Assembly (NCBI GenBank): GCA_035536915.1
Contig: DATLNE010000009.1
Coordinates: 48,633-112,632, forward strand
DNA: 64,000 nt
Reading direction: 5' to 3'
Source of the DNA: Acidimicrobiales bacterium
GTDB taxonomy: Bacteria; Actinomycetota; Acidimicrobiia; Acidimicrobiales; JAHWLA01
Shown here: in pieces, positions 7,289 to 16,268 of the stretch
Position numbering within the stretch: position 1 is the first letter of the stretch
Layout: each line of letters starts with the position of its first letter
Program-made: the position numbers and the translations under genes
The notes under the pieces: model-generated
Databases searched by the model: none
What the model saw: the letters and a program-made list of their open reading frames with translations, nothing else
What the model was told of the DNA's origin: nothing

Positions 7289-10176
7289 GACAACAGCTCC
7301 AACAACTCGGCTTTGCGCAACCGCGACGGCCCCTTAATGCCACGCGACCGCGCCACCTCGACCAGCTCTGTGCGGCTCAACCCGCCGAGCTGCGGAACAA
7401 CGGCAGGCCGGCCGGTGTCGCTGCGCTTGATGGCCCGCTCGTCGGTGCCCAGGTAGGCGGCGATGACGGCGGGATCGGTGCGCACCACCTCCGGCACGCC
7501 CTCGGCGATGACCCTGCCTGCCGACATGCAGTACACGCGGTCCGACAGCGACATCACCAACGGCATGTCGTGTTCGATGATCACCAAGGTGGCGTCGAGC
7601 TCCTTGCGAATGCGTTCGATGAGGGGGCCGAAGGCCTCGGTCTCGCGCTGGGCCACGCCCGCCGTGGGCTCGTCGAGCAACAGCACGCGGGCGTCGACCG
7701 CCACCAGGCAGGCCAACTCGGCGATGCGGCGGGTGCCGGTCGACAGCGAGCCGATGACGGCATCGGCGTAACGGCCGAGCCCCATGAAGCCGATGAGCTC
7801 TTCGGCCTCGCGCCGCTTGCGGGCTTCGGCCGCGGTAGCAGGCGGCAGGGCCAGCGCCGAGGGCACCAGCTCGCTTCGCTCGCGGGCCTCCAGCGCCACC
7901 GACACGCACTCGCGCACGGTGAGCTCACCGAACAGGCGGGCGTCTTGGAACACCCTCCCGAGCCCCAGTCGCGAGCGCTCGTGGGCCGACAGGGCGGTGA
8001 CGTCCTCCCCGAACATCTGCACTGTGCCCGCGGCGGTGGGTTGGAACCCGCTCATGACGTTCATCAGGGTCGACTTGCCCGCGCCGTTGGAGCCGATGAG
8101 CCCGAGCGTCTCCCCCGGGTAGGCCACCACCGTCACCCCGTCGAGGGCGGTCACGCCGCCGAAGCGCACGGCGATGCCGGTGGCCGCCACCGCGGGCACG
8201 TCGAGCCGGATCTCGGGGCGGTTGCGGGTGGTGGCCACCGGCACGACCCGGCGGTCGACGGGCACGGGTGCCACCGCGGGTTCGCCCATGCGGCGCTCGG
8301 CCACCGAGAACACCAGGTCGCGCAACTTGTACACGACCTGCAGGAGCCCGCCCGGCAGGTACATCAAGAGGATGAGCAGGCCCGCGCCGCTGGTGAGCAG
8401 GCGCACCTCCTGGGTGTCGCCCAACAGCGCGGGAAGGCCGAGCACGTAGACGGCGCCGAGGACCGCACCGGTGACGGAACCGAGCCCGCCGATGATGACC
8501 ATGGCCACGACGATCAACGACTGCTCGGGGCCGAACAGGTCGGGGCCGAACTGCACGTGCGCCCCCGCCAACAAGGCGCCCGCCAAGGCGGCCAGGCCGC
8601 CGGAGATGGCGAACGCGGTGAGCTTGGTGCCCGACGGCGACACGGTGAGGGCGGCCGCGGCACGGTCGTTCTCCCGCACGGCGATGATGGCGCGCCCCAC
8701 CCCACTGGTCCGCAGCCGGGAGATCACGAACACGCACGCAGCCAGCACCACCAAGCAGAACCAGTAGTAGGTCCGCTGCGACGACAGGTCGAAGAAGGCG
8801 ATCTTGGCCCGGGGCAGGAAGACGTCCTGGTTGCCTCCGGTAAAGGCACCGTGCGGGAGGATGTAGCCCCGAGCCGCCACGGCGAAGGCCAAGGTCGTCA
8901 CCGCCAACGAGAGACCCCGGATGCGCAGGGCGGGGCCGCCCACCGCCAAGGCGGCCAGCACGCCGATCACCGCCGAGTACACGATCGAGTAGCTGAACGG
9001 CATGCCTCGGTCGACCAAGGCGAACGAGGTGAACGCGCCCAGCCCGACGAAGGCGAACTGCCCGAGCGAGAGCTGGCCGGCCCACCCGGTGAGCACGGTG
9101 ATCGACAGGCCGATGATGGCGAAGATCGCCACCCGTGAGAACAGGAACTGCCGCGACGGCGCAGTGACCACCAACGGCAACAAGGCGGCCACAGCGAAGG
9201 CGACGCCCGCCGAGATGTGCGGCAACCGTCGCACCCACCCGACCGACAGCAGGCGAGCCGGGATGGGCCGGCTGCGGGGCGTGAGCGAGAACGAGCCCTT
9301 CTCGTCGGTGACCAGGTCGCGGCCCCGGGTGAACACCAGGATGAGCACGACCACGAACAAGATGCCGTCGACGGTGCCGGGGCTGGGCACGTTCACGAAC
9401 AGCAGCGCCTCGGCGATGCCCACGGCGATGCCGCCCGCCAAGGTCCACGGCAGCGACACCAGCCGCCCGCACAAGGCGGCGACCAAGGCCCGCAACAACA
9501 GGCTCGGCCCCAACGCCACCGAGGCAGTGCCGACGATCGTGCCCCGAATGGGGTTGATGAGCACGAAGGTGGCCGTCGACAACACGCCGGCCAGCACCCA
9601 CACCACCGTCGACACCCGCTTCACGCTGACGCCCGCCAAGCGGGCCGCCTCGGCGTTCTCGGCCGAGGCCCGGATGGCCATGCCGTAGGGCGTGACGTTG
9701 AGGAACAGCGCCAACCCCGCGATCACCGCGGGCACGAAGGCCATCACCATGAAGTGCTCGCCCCGCAACAGCACGCTGCCGACGTCGGCCACCCGGTCGA
9801 GCCCGGTGGGATAGCGCCGCGTGTTGTCGATGTCGGGCAGCACGGCGCTGGCGAAGAACAGGATCTGGGAGACGCCGATGGTGGCGACCAGCAGGATCAG
9901 CCGCGGTGCGTGGAACAGCCGTCGGATGATGGCCAGTTCCACCACGCCGCCCACCACAGCACCCACGGCCAGCACCACGGCGAAGGCCAGGAACCAGTTC
10001 CACCCCAGGTCGAGCACGAGCTTGGCCAGCACGGCAGCGCCGAAGGCGCCCATCTCGCCGTGGGCGAAGTTGATGACGCGGGTGGCCCGGTAGACGAGCA
10101 CCAACCCGGCGGCCAGCACCGAGTAGGCGAGGCCGGTGAGCGCGCCGATGATGACGAGCTCGATGGAGAACGTCAT
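7285..10176 (-). CDS. Fused LivH-LivM-LivG branched-chain-type ABC importer with C-terminal SAP/Rho-N-like tail
   Basis: One 963-residue polypeptide carries three subunits that are normally separate. Residues 1 to about 290 form a LivH-type permease (VYRATRVINFAHGEMGAFGA), about 320-630 a LivM-type permease (GWAGQLSLGQFAFVGLGA), and about 650-905 a LivG-type ATPase with Walker A GSNGAGKST near residue 694, the LSTGTRRIAELA signature, LLLDEPTAGVA Walker B and an H-loop. The last 35 residues (LSRTELVEVARSRGI, LRKAELLELL) resemble a Rho-N/SAP helix-extension-helix module. Start and stop overlap neighbouring genes by four bases. In the family these importers take up branched amino acids, acyl or aromatic acids; the operon suggests a catabolic carboxylate. 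Confidence 0.9.
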   Translation of the reverse strand: MTFSIELVIIGALTGLAYSVLAAGLVLVYRATRVINFAHGEMGAFGAAVLAKLVLDLGWNWFLAFAVVLAVGAVVGGVVELAIIRRLFHAPRLILLVATIGVSQILFFASAVLPDIDNTRRYPTGLDRVADVGSVLLRGEHFMVMAFVPAVIAGLALFLNVTPYGMAIRASAENAEAARLAGVSVKRVSTVVWVLAGVLSTATFVLINPIRGTIVGTASVALGPSLLLRALVAALCGRLVSLPWTLAGGIAVGIAEALLFVNVPSPGTVDGILFVVVLILVFTRGRDLVTDEKGSFSLTPRSRPIPARLLSVGWVRRLPHISAGVAFAVAALLPLVVTAPSRQFLFSRVAIFAIIGLSITVLTGWAGQLSLGQFAFVGLGAFTSFALVDRGMPFSYSIVYSAVIGVLAALAVGGPALRIRGLSLAVTTLAFAVAARGYILPHGAFTGGNQDVFLPRAKIAFFDLSSQRTYYWFCLVVLAACVFVISRLRTSGVGRAIIAVRENDRAAAALTVSPSGTKLTAFAISGGLAALAGALLAGAHVQFGPDLFGPEQSLIVVAMVIIGGLGSVTGAVLGAVYVLGLPALLGDTQEVRLLTSGAGLLILLMYLPGGLLQVVYKLRDLVFSVAERRMGEPAVAPVPVDRRVVPVATTRNRPEIRLDVPAVAATGIAVRFGGVTALDGVTVVAYPGETLGLIGSNGAGKSTLMNVMSGFQPTAAGTVQMFGEDVTALSAHERSRLGLGRVFQDARLFGELTVRECVSVALEARERSELVPSALALPPATAAEARKRREAEELIGFMGLGRYADAVIGSLSTGTRRIAELACLVAVDARVLLLDEPTAGVAQRETEAFGPLIERIRKELDATLVIIEHDMPLVMSLSDRVYCMSAGRVIAEGVPEVVRTDPAVIAAYLGTDERAIKRSDTGRPAVVPQLGGLSRTELVEVARSRGIKGPSRLRKAELLELLS

Positions 10177-12380
10177 CCGCCCGCCTCCGCCCCGAGGAAG
10201 ACGGCCCGCACCAGGTCGTCGCGCTCGAGCAGTTCCTTGGCAGGCCCCTGAAAGCGGACGCGGCCCTTCTCCATGAACACGGCCCGGTCGGCGATCTCCA
10301 AGGCGATGTTCACCGACTGCTCGACGATGACCATCGTCAGGCCGCGCGCCTTTAGCGTCTCGACCACTTCGAGGATGTCCTGCACGACCACGGGCGCCAG
10401 CCCCAGCGACAACTCGTCGATGAGCAGGATCTCGGGATCGAGCAGCAATCCCTTGGCCAACGCCACCATCTGCTGCTCCCCGCCCGACAGCTTCCCGGCG
10501 GGTTGGTCGAGGCGTTCCTGCAGCCGCGGGAACAGCGTCAGCACTTCGTCGAGCTTGGCGTCGAGCCGCTCACGGTCCCACACATAGGTGTGGGCGCCGA
10601 CGGTCAGGTTCTCCCGCACGCTCAACGTGGGGAACACGGCCTTGCCGCCGGGCACCTGCACGATGCCGGCGCGCACCCGCGTCTCGGCGTCGGAGTAGGT
10701 GACGGTGCGGCCGTTGAGGCGGACGACGCCGCGGTCGGGAATGGCCAAGCCGCTGACGGCGCGCAGCAAGGTCGACTTGCCTGCGCCGTTGGTACCGAGC
10801 AGGGCCAGCACCTCGCCCTTCTTCACGTCGACCTCGACGTTGAACAGCACCTGGATAGGGCCGTAGCTGAAGTCGAGGTTGCGCACCTGCAGCACGGGAA
10901 CTTCACCGCCCGCCTTCACCCGCTCGTGCTCGTCTTGTTCTTCCTTGAGCTCCTGCACCACCAACGAGATGTCGCCGCGCACGAAGCGGGCGCCGTAGGC
11001 CATGACCGAGCCGCCGACCAAGAGGGCGGGCGGGATCATGATGGTCAGCGCCGTGCGCTCGCCGAAGGCGTCCGACATCTGGCCCGCGATGACGGCGCCG
11101 AAGAAGGCACCGATGAAGAAGATGTAGACGCCCGCCAGCGCGTAGCCCATGGCTCGCAGCCGGTACGGGATGACCGAAGCGATGATGGCCAGCAGCCCGC
11201 TGATGGCAGCCGACACGCCGAGCTGGGCGACGGCCAGCATGGGGATCAGCGTTGGCACGTTCGGCATGTACATGGCGACCACGCCGAAGACGAACAACGA
11301 CAGCAGGCCGCTGACCGCAAGGATCGCCTTGGGTGGGCTCTGTCGGAAGAAGCGGTCGACCACGAAGCCGCCGACCGGGGCCCCGATCACGCCGCCGATG
11401 GCAGCCAGCGAGAACACGTAGCCGCGCTCGAGGGCGTCGAGTTGGTAGTGCTCTTCGAGGTAGAGGCTGAAGTAGATGGAGAAGGCGAAGAGGGCAAAGC
11501 CCATGACGCCGAGGCCGACGAGCACGTAGTAGAAGGTCTTGATCTTGCGCAGCCGCTCCCACGCCGCGCTCATGGCGGGCGGCTCGTGGGTGAGCTCGGG
11601 CTTGTCGTCGCCGAAGATGGCCTGCTGCTCGTTGGCGCCTCGTTGGGGCTCGCGCACGAACAGCACGAGCATCGACAGCACCAGGGTCGGCAGGGCCAGG
11701 ATGATGAAGGCCCACCGCCAACCCTCGTCGCCGCCTGCCAACGCAGCCACCGCGCCCGCCACCGCCGGGCCGGCCAACAGCCCGATGGGGTTGGCCAGGT
11801 TGAACAAGGCGAAGACGCGCGCCCGCCCGGCGATCGGGTAGGCGTCGGCCAACACCGAGTTGAAGGCGGGCTGGCCGCCCTTGCCGAACCCGGTGCCGAC
11901 GCGGGTGACGCCCAGCTGCCACGCCTCGCGCACCAGGCCGGTGGCGAACATGAACACGCCCAGTACGGCCGACACGCCCGAGATCACGCGCACCCGGCGC
12001 ATGCGGTCGGCCAGGAAGCCGATGGGGATGAAGGCCAGCACCACCAGCCCGCCGCCCAAGGTGGCCAGCACGCCGAGGGTGGTGTCGCTCACCCCCAGCG
12101 TCTCTTGGATGTTGGGGGCCAGCACCGCCATGGCCGCCCGGTCGAACTCGTCGAACAGGTTGAGCAGGAACAGCATCCCGATGGTCGCCACCCCGCCCGA
12201 GCGCAACACCTCGCGGGTGGGCATGGCGTCGTCGCCCACGCCAGGGAGGAGGTCGTCGGGCAGGAGGACGGCGTCGGCGTCGCGCTCGTCCTGCTCGTCC
12301 TGGCGCCGCGCCTCTTCTTCGAGGACGGCGGCAGTCAACGCCGCCGGGTCCGGCGAGGTGTCGTCGAGCGTGGTGGCCAT
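10173..12380 (-). CDS. MFS transporter fused to a LivF-type ABC ATPase
   Basis: A 735-residue fusion. After a 50-residue acidic N-terminus, residues about 55-470 form a major facilitator superfamily transporter with the loop motif GFLADRMRRVR and about twelve hydrophobic segments. Residues about 490-735 are a LivF-type ATPase with Walker A GTNGAGKST near residue 528, LSGGEQQMVALAKGLL signature, LLIDELSLGLAP Walker B and VEQSVNIALEIADRA. LivF is the second ATPase of Liv importers, so this polypeptide should pair with the LivHMG fusion encoded next. ATG 12380 overlaps the solute-binding protein stop by one base. An MFS carrier fused to an ABC ATPase is unusual; its joint mechanism is unknown. 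Confidence 0.88.
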   Translation of the reverse strand: MATTLDDTSPDPAALTAAVLEEEARRQDEQDERDADAVLLPDDLLPGVGDDAMPTREVLRSGGVATIGMLFLLNLFDEFDRAAMAVLAPNIQETLGVSDTTLGVLATLGGGLVVLAFIPIGFLADRMRRVRVISGVSAVLGVFMFATGLVREAWQLGVTRVGTGFGKGGQPAFNSVLADAYPIAGRARVFALFNLANPIGLLAGPAVAGAVAALAGGDEGWRWAFIILALPTLVLSMLVLFVREPQRGANEQQAIFGDDKPELTHEPPAMSAAWERLRKIKTFYYVLVGLGVMGFALFAFSIYFSLYLEEHYQLDALERGYVFSLAAIGGVIGAPVGGFVVDRFFRQSPPKAILAVSGLLSLFVFGVVAMYMPNVPTLIPMLAVAQLGVSAAISGLLAIIASVIPYRLRAMGYALAGVYIFFIGAFFGAVIAGQMSDAFGERTALTIMIPPALLVGGSVMAYGARFVRGDISLVVQELKEEQDEHERVKAGGEVPVLQVRNLDFSYGPIQVLFNVEVDVKKGEVLALLGTNGAGKSTLLRAVSGLAIPDRGVVRLNGRTVTYSDAETRVRAGIVQVPGGKAVFPTLSVRENLTVGAHTYVWDRERLDAKLDEVLTLFPRLQERLDQPAGKLSGGEQQMVALAKGLLLDPEILLIDELSLGLAPVVVQDILEVVETLKARGLTMVIVEQSVNIALEIADRAVFMEKGRVRFQGPAKELLERDDLVRAVFLGAEAGG

Positions 12381-13891
12381 CAGTACTGGGCGGGCCGGAA
12401 AGCGGTCAGGGGCACCACGCACTTGCAGTCGGCCTGCCAGCGGGTGGTGCGAATCTGGTCGGCACCGTCGAAGCGGTTGGGGCCGAAGGCCATCCCGCCG
12501 AAACCCGACACCCCGATGCGGCCCAGGCTGCGCATGCCCCGGCTGAAGCCCGCCGGGCTCAGGTCGGCGCCCGACGCCAGAGCACCTCGCGACACCAGGA
12601 TCCAGAAGGCGCACTCCCGGGAGAAGTTGACCTCCTCCTCACGCGGCACCTGGCGACCGAGCGCCTTCGACGCTTCCTCCCTGCACTGCTTGTCGATGGC
12701 GGGCTCCGGGAAGTTGCCCCGGTGCTCGGCCAATCGGGTGATGGTGAAGGCCAGGTTGCCGTTGTACGACGCCGGCATGTTGGAGTAGTAGAAGTCGCTG
12801 TTGGCGCCGTTCCAGTCGGAGTTGAAGTAGGGCGGCGTGTAGCCCTGGCTGGTGGCGTCCTGCACGAACTGGGTGAAGACCAGTGCGTGCGACATGTTCA
12901 CGATGACGTCGGACTTTGTGCGGTGCTGCTGCACCTCGACGGGCACCTGGCCCGCGGCGGTGCCGAAGTCGGCGTTGAAGACCGAGACGTGGCTGACGTT
13001 GTAGCCGCGGTTCTTCAGCTCGCCCTCCAGCCGCCGCACGATCGACGCGGGGCCGCTGCGCAGGTCGAACAGCAGGCCCACCCGCTTGCCCTTGAGCGAA
13101 CCCAGCCGGTCGACTTCGTGCGCCAGGTTGGCCACGGTGCGGTCGGAGCCCATGAAGGTGGTGAACAGCAGGCCCTTGGAGCGGGGGTAGTACTCCTGCG
13201 GCACGCCCGAACTGCCCGCAGCGATGAGGGGCGTGTTGTGCTCTTCCGTGAAGCACAGCATGGGTGGGCCGATGAAGCCGCCACTGGCCACGGCGACCGC
13301 GACCTTGCGCTGCTCGGTGAGGAAGAGACACGCCTGGCGCATGCTCTCCTCGCTCAGCGGGTCGTAGGTGACGAAGTGGAGCTCGAAGGGTCGGCCGTTG
13401 ATGCCGCCCGAGGCGTTGAGGGTGTCGACCCAGTGCTGCCACACCTTCTTCGACTCCTCCACGTCGCCGGTGGCAGGGAAGCCGAGGGCGGTGACGTTGC
13501 CGAGGTCGAGCAGCAGCACGCCGAGCTTGATGGCGGGGCCGCTCGCCCTGCCGCCCGGGCCGCTGCCCGCGCCGCCGGGACCGGTGCCGCCGGCACCCGC
13601 GCCGCCTGCACCCGATCCGCCCAAGCCGGGCAGGCTCCCGTCGACCCCGGCCGTGCCTGCGGCACCGGAGGCGTCGGCACCCCCGGTCGCCGCATCACCC
13701 CCGGTGCCGTCCGCCGTTGCCCCCACGCCGTTGTCGAGGAAGGGTTCGTTGCCGGTGCCGCCCGCCGAGATCACCTGGGCGCCGTCGGCGAAGATCAGCG
13801 GCACGCCGACGCCGGCGGTGAAGATCCCCATGACCACGCCGAGGATCAGGGAATACGTCTGAAGGCGGCTGCGTGGACTGAAGCGGGTCAT
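12380..13891 (-). CDS. Membrane-tethered ABC solute-binding protein (LivK-like)
   Basis: A 503-residue periplasmic-binding-type I protein that would capture the ligand for the fused importer. Residues about 13-36 are a single hydrophobic signal/anchor segment; there is no lipobox cysteine. A linker of about 80 residues rich in Gly, Ala and Ser follows, and then the type I binding domain (KLGVLLLDLGNVTALGF, LNASGGINGRPFEL, GSSGVPQEYYPRS). RBS GGGAGGGATC precedes ATG 13891. It is the first gene of a five-gene unit running to 5241, with an operator 60 bases upstream of the start. The anchor replaces the lipid attachment used by most Gram-positive binding proteins. Confidence 0.9.
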   Translation of the reverse strand: MTRFSPRSRLQTYSLILGVVMGIFTAGVGVPLIFADGAQVISAGGTGNEPFLDNGVGATADGTGGDAATGGADASGAAGTAGVDGSLPGLGGSGAGGAGAGGTGPGGAGSGPGGRASGPAIKLGVLLLDLGNVTALGFPATGDVEESKKVWQHWVDTLNASGGINGRPFELHFVTYDPLSEESMRQACLFLTEQRKVAVAVASGGFIGPPMLCFTEEHNTPLIAAGSSGVPQEYYPRSKGLLFTTFMGSDRTVANLAHEVDRLGSLKGKRVGLLFDLRSGPASIVRRLEGELKNRGYNVSHVSVFNADFGTAAGQVPVEVQQHRTKSDVIVNMSHALVFTQFVQDATSQGYTPPYFNSDWNGANSDFYYSNMPASYNGNLAFTITRLAEHRGNFPEPAIDKQCREEASKALGRQVPREEEVNFSRECAFWILVSRGALASGADLSPAGFSRGMRSLGRIGVSGFGGMAFGPNRFDGADQIRTTRWQADCKCVVPLTAFRPAQY

Positions 13892-13951
13892 GAGATCCCT
13901 CCCACGGCCACTGCAAGGCGCCCCCCGAGAATGACCCCAGCGCCGTTGAAC

Positions 13952-13965
13952 CTAACGAGCGTTTG
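13952..13965. promoter_or_regulatory. TetR-type operator, copy 2
   Basis: CTAACGAGCGTTTG, an exact CNAACGNNCGTTNG match in the leader of the transporter operon. TAGGTT on the minus strand (13949-13954) overlaps its edge and is a plausible -10 element, with a leader of about 50 bases that includes a good ribosome-binding site. Confidence 0.75.
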
Positions 13966-14003
13966 TTGTGTTACTGGCAAGTTACCGACGGGCTCGAAGC
14001 CGG

Positions 14004-14303
14004 TCAAGGCTTCATCTCGAACTCTTGGACCACGACCATCGAGCCGTCGGCGGTGTTGTCGAGGCGATGCGGCAGGGCCGCTTGGTATTCGGGCGACTCG
14101 TACCAGGCCACGGCTGCCTCGGTCGACGGGAAACGCAGCACGACCACGTTGCTGGGCTTGGGCCCTTCCAGGGCGAGGGCGCTTTGGTCGGCAACGACCA
14201 CCTCCCCGCCGTGCTGGAACACCGACGGCCCGGCGGCGGCGCCGTAGGCGGCATAGCCCTCGGGGTTGGTGATGTCGTAGCGGGCGATCACGTATGCGGA
14301 CAT
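14004..14303 (-). CDS. DUF1330 family protein
   Basis: A 99-residue dimeric alpha-beta barrel-type protein of the DUF1330 family. It begins MSAYVIARYDITNPEGYAAY and has GGEVVVADQSALALEG, VVVLRFPSTEAAVAWYESPEYQAAL, the family's characteristic ending. Its function is unknown; family members are small stress- or catabolism-linked proteins. ATG 14303 has GGAGGAG upstream and overlaps the end of the preceding gene by 16 bases. It is the last gene of the ten-gene thiolase operon. Confidence 0.88.
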   Translation of the reverse strand: MSAYVIARYDITNPEGYAAYGAAAGPSVFQHGGEVVVADQSALALEGPKPSNVVVLRFPSTEAAVAWYESPEYQAALPHRLDNTADGSMVVVQEFEMKP

Positions 14304-15088
14304 GGCTCCTCCTTGAACTGGCCGGGCACGCGACCCGGACCGGGCGGGCCTGCGAAGGCCTGGGCGATCGACATCCACTGGCGGGCGACGGGCCCGTCCA
14401 CGTGCAGGCCGGTGTCGTCGAGGTGGCGTCGTTGGGTGACGACGAGGCAGAAGTCGAAGGCGTCGCCTCGCACGCGGTCGGCGGCCCAGGCGTCACCCCA
14501 CGTCCAGGTCTCGTCGCCGCAGGCCAGCTCGACGTGCACCGCGACGTGGGGAACGTCGAGCCGGTGGGCACGGAAGCTGTTGCCGAAGGCGAGCACGCCG
14601 AGCTGGGCGACGTGGCGCAGCCGGGGCGTGGCGGGGCGGGCGATGCCGAGCCCGTCGGCGATGTCCTGGCCATGCGCCCACGTCTCCATGAGCCGGGCCG
14701 TGACGAACGACAACACGCTCATCGACGGGCCGTACCACGGCACCCGCGTGTCGACTTCGGCGGTGACGGCGGCCACCACGAAGGCCCGCCAGGCGTCGCG
14801 CCACCAGGCCAGCAGTTCCGCTTCGGTGCGGGCGCGGCCGGCGTCGGTGGCGGCGTCGATGAGGGCGGCGAGCTCGGCCGCCGTGGCGGGGCGCGTCGTG
14901 ACGAACCGCTCGGGGTCGCTGAGCGCCAACGCCGCGGCCTCGTCGAAGAAGGCGAGGTGGCTGAGTTGGTCGCCCACGTCCCAACCCGGCGCCGGGGTGG
15001 GCGTGCGCACGTCGGCGTCGGCCACCAAGGCGTCGAGGGCCTCGGCCTCGGCCGCCAGGTCGGCGCACAGGTCGGACAGCGGGCTCAT
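14288..15088 (-). CDS. TIGR03084-type protein with DinB/mycothiol-isomerase-like N-terminal domain
   Basis: A 266-residue protein whose N-terminal 150 residues resemble the metal-binding four-helix domain of mycothiol-dependent maleylpyruvate isomerases (WDVGDQLSHLAFFDEAAAL, then VLSFVTARLMETWAHGQDIADGLG with the Trp-Ala-His-x-x-Asp motif). The C-terminal part contains GDETWTWGDAWAADRVRGDAFDF and VTQRRHLDDTGL, typical of the TIGR03084 group, whose role is unproven. Metal-binding histidines are present. ATG 15088 overlaps the stop of the Pta-like gene. The reaction is unknown; a mycothiol-dependent hydrolase or isomerase is one possibility. Confidence 0.82.
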   Translation of the reverse strand: MSPLSDLCADLAAEAEALDALVADADVRTPTPAPGWDVGDQLSHLAFFDEAAALALSDPERFVTTRPATAAELAALIDAATDAGRARTEAELLAWWRDAWRAFVVAAVTAEVDTRVPWYGPSMSVLSFVTARLMETWAHGQDIADGLGIARPATPRLRHVAQLGVLAFGNSFRAHRLDVPHVAVHVELACGDETWTWGDAWAADRVRGDAFDFCLVVTQRRHLDDTGLHVDGPVARQWMSIAQAFAGPPGPGRVPGQFKEEPCPHT

Positions 15089-15960
15089 CGCTCCCCTGCC
15101 AGCACGGCGCCCACCACGGCGAGGTCGACGATGTCGTCGGCCGTGCACCCGCGCGACAGGTCGAGCCACCAGCCGGCGAAGCCGGTCATGACCGGCCCCA
15201 CGGCGCGGGCGCCCGCCATGCGCTCGGCGATCTTGTAGCCGATGTTGCCCGCGCCGAGGTCGGGGAACACGAACACGTTGGCCCGGCCCGCCACCGGCGA
15301 ACCCGGCGCCTTGGCCGCGGCGATCTCGGGCACGTAGGCGGCGTCGAACTGCAACTCCCCGTCGATCAGCAGGCCGGGCGCCTTGGCCCGGGCCAGGTCC
15401 ACGGCGGCCCGCACCCGGGCGGCGGCCGCATGCTGCGAGCTGCCGTGGGTGGAGAACGACAGCATGGCCACCCGCGGCTCCTCGCCGGTGAGGCGGGCGT
15501 GCAGGGCGGCGGCGTCGACAGCGACCTCGGCCAGTACCTCGGGCGCCGGCTCGGGGATGACGGCGCAGTCGGCGAAGGTCAGCGTCCCGTCGCCCACCTG
15601 CATGAGGAAGGCGCTCGTCACCACGGTGGAGCCGTCGCGCAAGCCGATGGCGTCGAGCCCGGCCCGCACCACCCGGCCCGTGGTCGCCACGTTGCCCGCG
15701 ATGCCCACGTCGACCACGCCCGCGGCCACCAACGAGGCGCCGTAGACCAGCGGGTCGGCCAGGTCGGCAGCCGTGGCCTCGGGTCGTCGTTGCCGCAGCG
15801 CGGCCAAGGCGGCGTCGTGGGCGTCGACCTCGTGCAGCAGCACCGGCTCGGCCAAACGTTCGTCGCGCAGCCGACGGGCCGCGCACTGCATGCGCTCGTC
15901 GTCGGGCTCCACCAGCAGCACCCGGCACCGGTTGCGCCGCGCCCGCTCGGCCAGTGTCAC
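15085..15960 (-). CDS. Phosphate acetyl/butyryltransferase (Pta/Ptb) family protein
   Basis: A 291-residue protein related to the catalytic domain of phosphotransacetylase, which swaps acyl groups between CoA and phosphate. Diagnostic stretches are ADPLVYGASLVAAGVVDVGIAG, GVVDVGIAGNVATTGRVVRA, VAMLSFSTHGSSQH, ELQFDAAYVPEIA and NVFVFPDLGAGNIGYKIAERM. Members with degenerate active sites also bind acyl-CoA without phosphate transfer. GTG start at 15960 overlaps the previous stop by four bases. It lies among acyl-CoA catabolic genes, so release of an acyl-phosphate product for ATP gain is possible. It is shorter than Pta of about 330 residues. Confidence 0.82.
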   Translation of the reverse strand: MTLAERARRNRCRVLLVEPDDERMQCAARRLRDERLAEPVLLHEVDAHDAALAALRQRRPEATAADLADPLVYGASLVAAGVVDVGIAGNVATTGRVVRAGLDAIGLRDGSTVVTSAFLMQVGDGTLTFADCAVIPEPAPEVLAEVAVDAAALHARLTGEEPRVAMLSFSTHGSSQHAAAARVRAAVDLARAKAPGLLIDGELQFDAAYVPEIAAAKAPGSPVAGRANVFVFPDLGAGNIGYKIAERMAGARAVGPVMTGFAGWWLDLSRGCTADDIVDLAVVGAVLAGER

Positions 15961-16268
15961 AGGCTGAGCTCCAACTGCAGCAGTCCGGCAGCGTGCGTCT
16001 TGCCCTGCGAGTCGGTGCGCAACGACTGCGAGGCGCCGCCGCCCAACGAATTGGAGATCACGAAGTTGAGGGCTCGCAGGTTCGGCACCTCGTAGCGCTC
16101 CACCGGCCCCTCGGCCAGCCGCTCGAAGTGGGCCGCCACCTTCTCGGCGGTGAGGTGTTCGCGCAGCACCTCGTAGGACTCCTCGTCGAAGGCGATGACG
16201 GCCACGTTGCTGTGGCGGCCCTTGTCGCCCGATCGGGCGAAGCCCAGTTGCGAGACGGGGACCTTCAT
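15957..16268 (-). CDS. AtuA-like C-terminal (ferredoxin-fold) domain protein
   Basis: A 103-residue protein that matches the small C-terminal domain of AtuA-type proteins: LGFARSGDKGRHSNVAVIAF, the linker to YEVPNLRALNFVISNSLGGG, and GKTHAAGLLQLEL. In many genomes this domain is fused to the large AtuA (DUF1446) domain; here it is a separate gene directly after it with a four-base overlap. It probably assembles with the large subunit. The biochemical role of AtuA in acyclic terpene degradation is unknown. Confidence 0.85.
   Translation of the reverse strand: MKVPVSQLGFARSGDKGRHSNVAVIAFDEESYEVLREHLTAEKVAAHFERLAEGPVERYEVPNLRALNFVISNSLGGGASQSLRTDSQGKTHAAGLLQLELSL

Noticed and set aside
7570..9138. 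A long plus-strand open frame opposite the LivHMG fusion
   Set aside because: No start signals, no domains, and a composition typical of antisense frames in high-GC DNA.
10503..12788. A 761-codon plus-strand open frame opposite the MFS-LivF gene
   Set aside because: Composition is His/Gln/Asp/Gly-rich without any motif, while the minus strand encodes complete MFS and ABC domains.
14288..15928. A longer start for the TIGR03084 gene
   Set aside because: The upstream frame is antisense-like Arg/Gly sequence inside the Pta-like gene; ATG 15088 overlaps that gene's stop and fits the family start.
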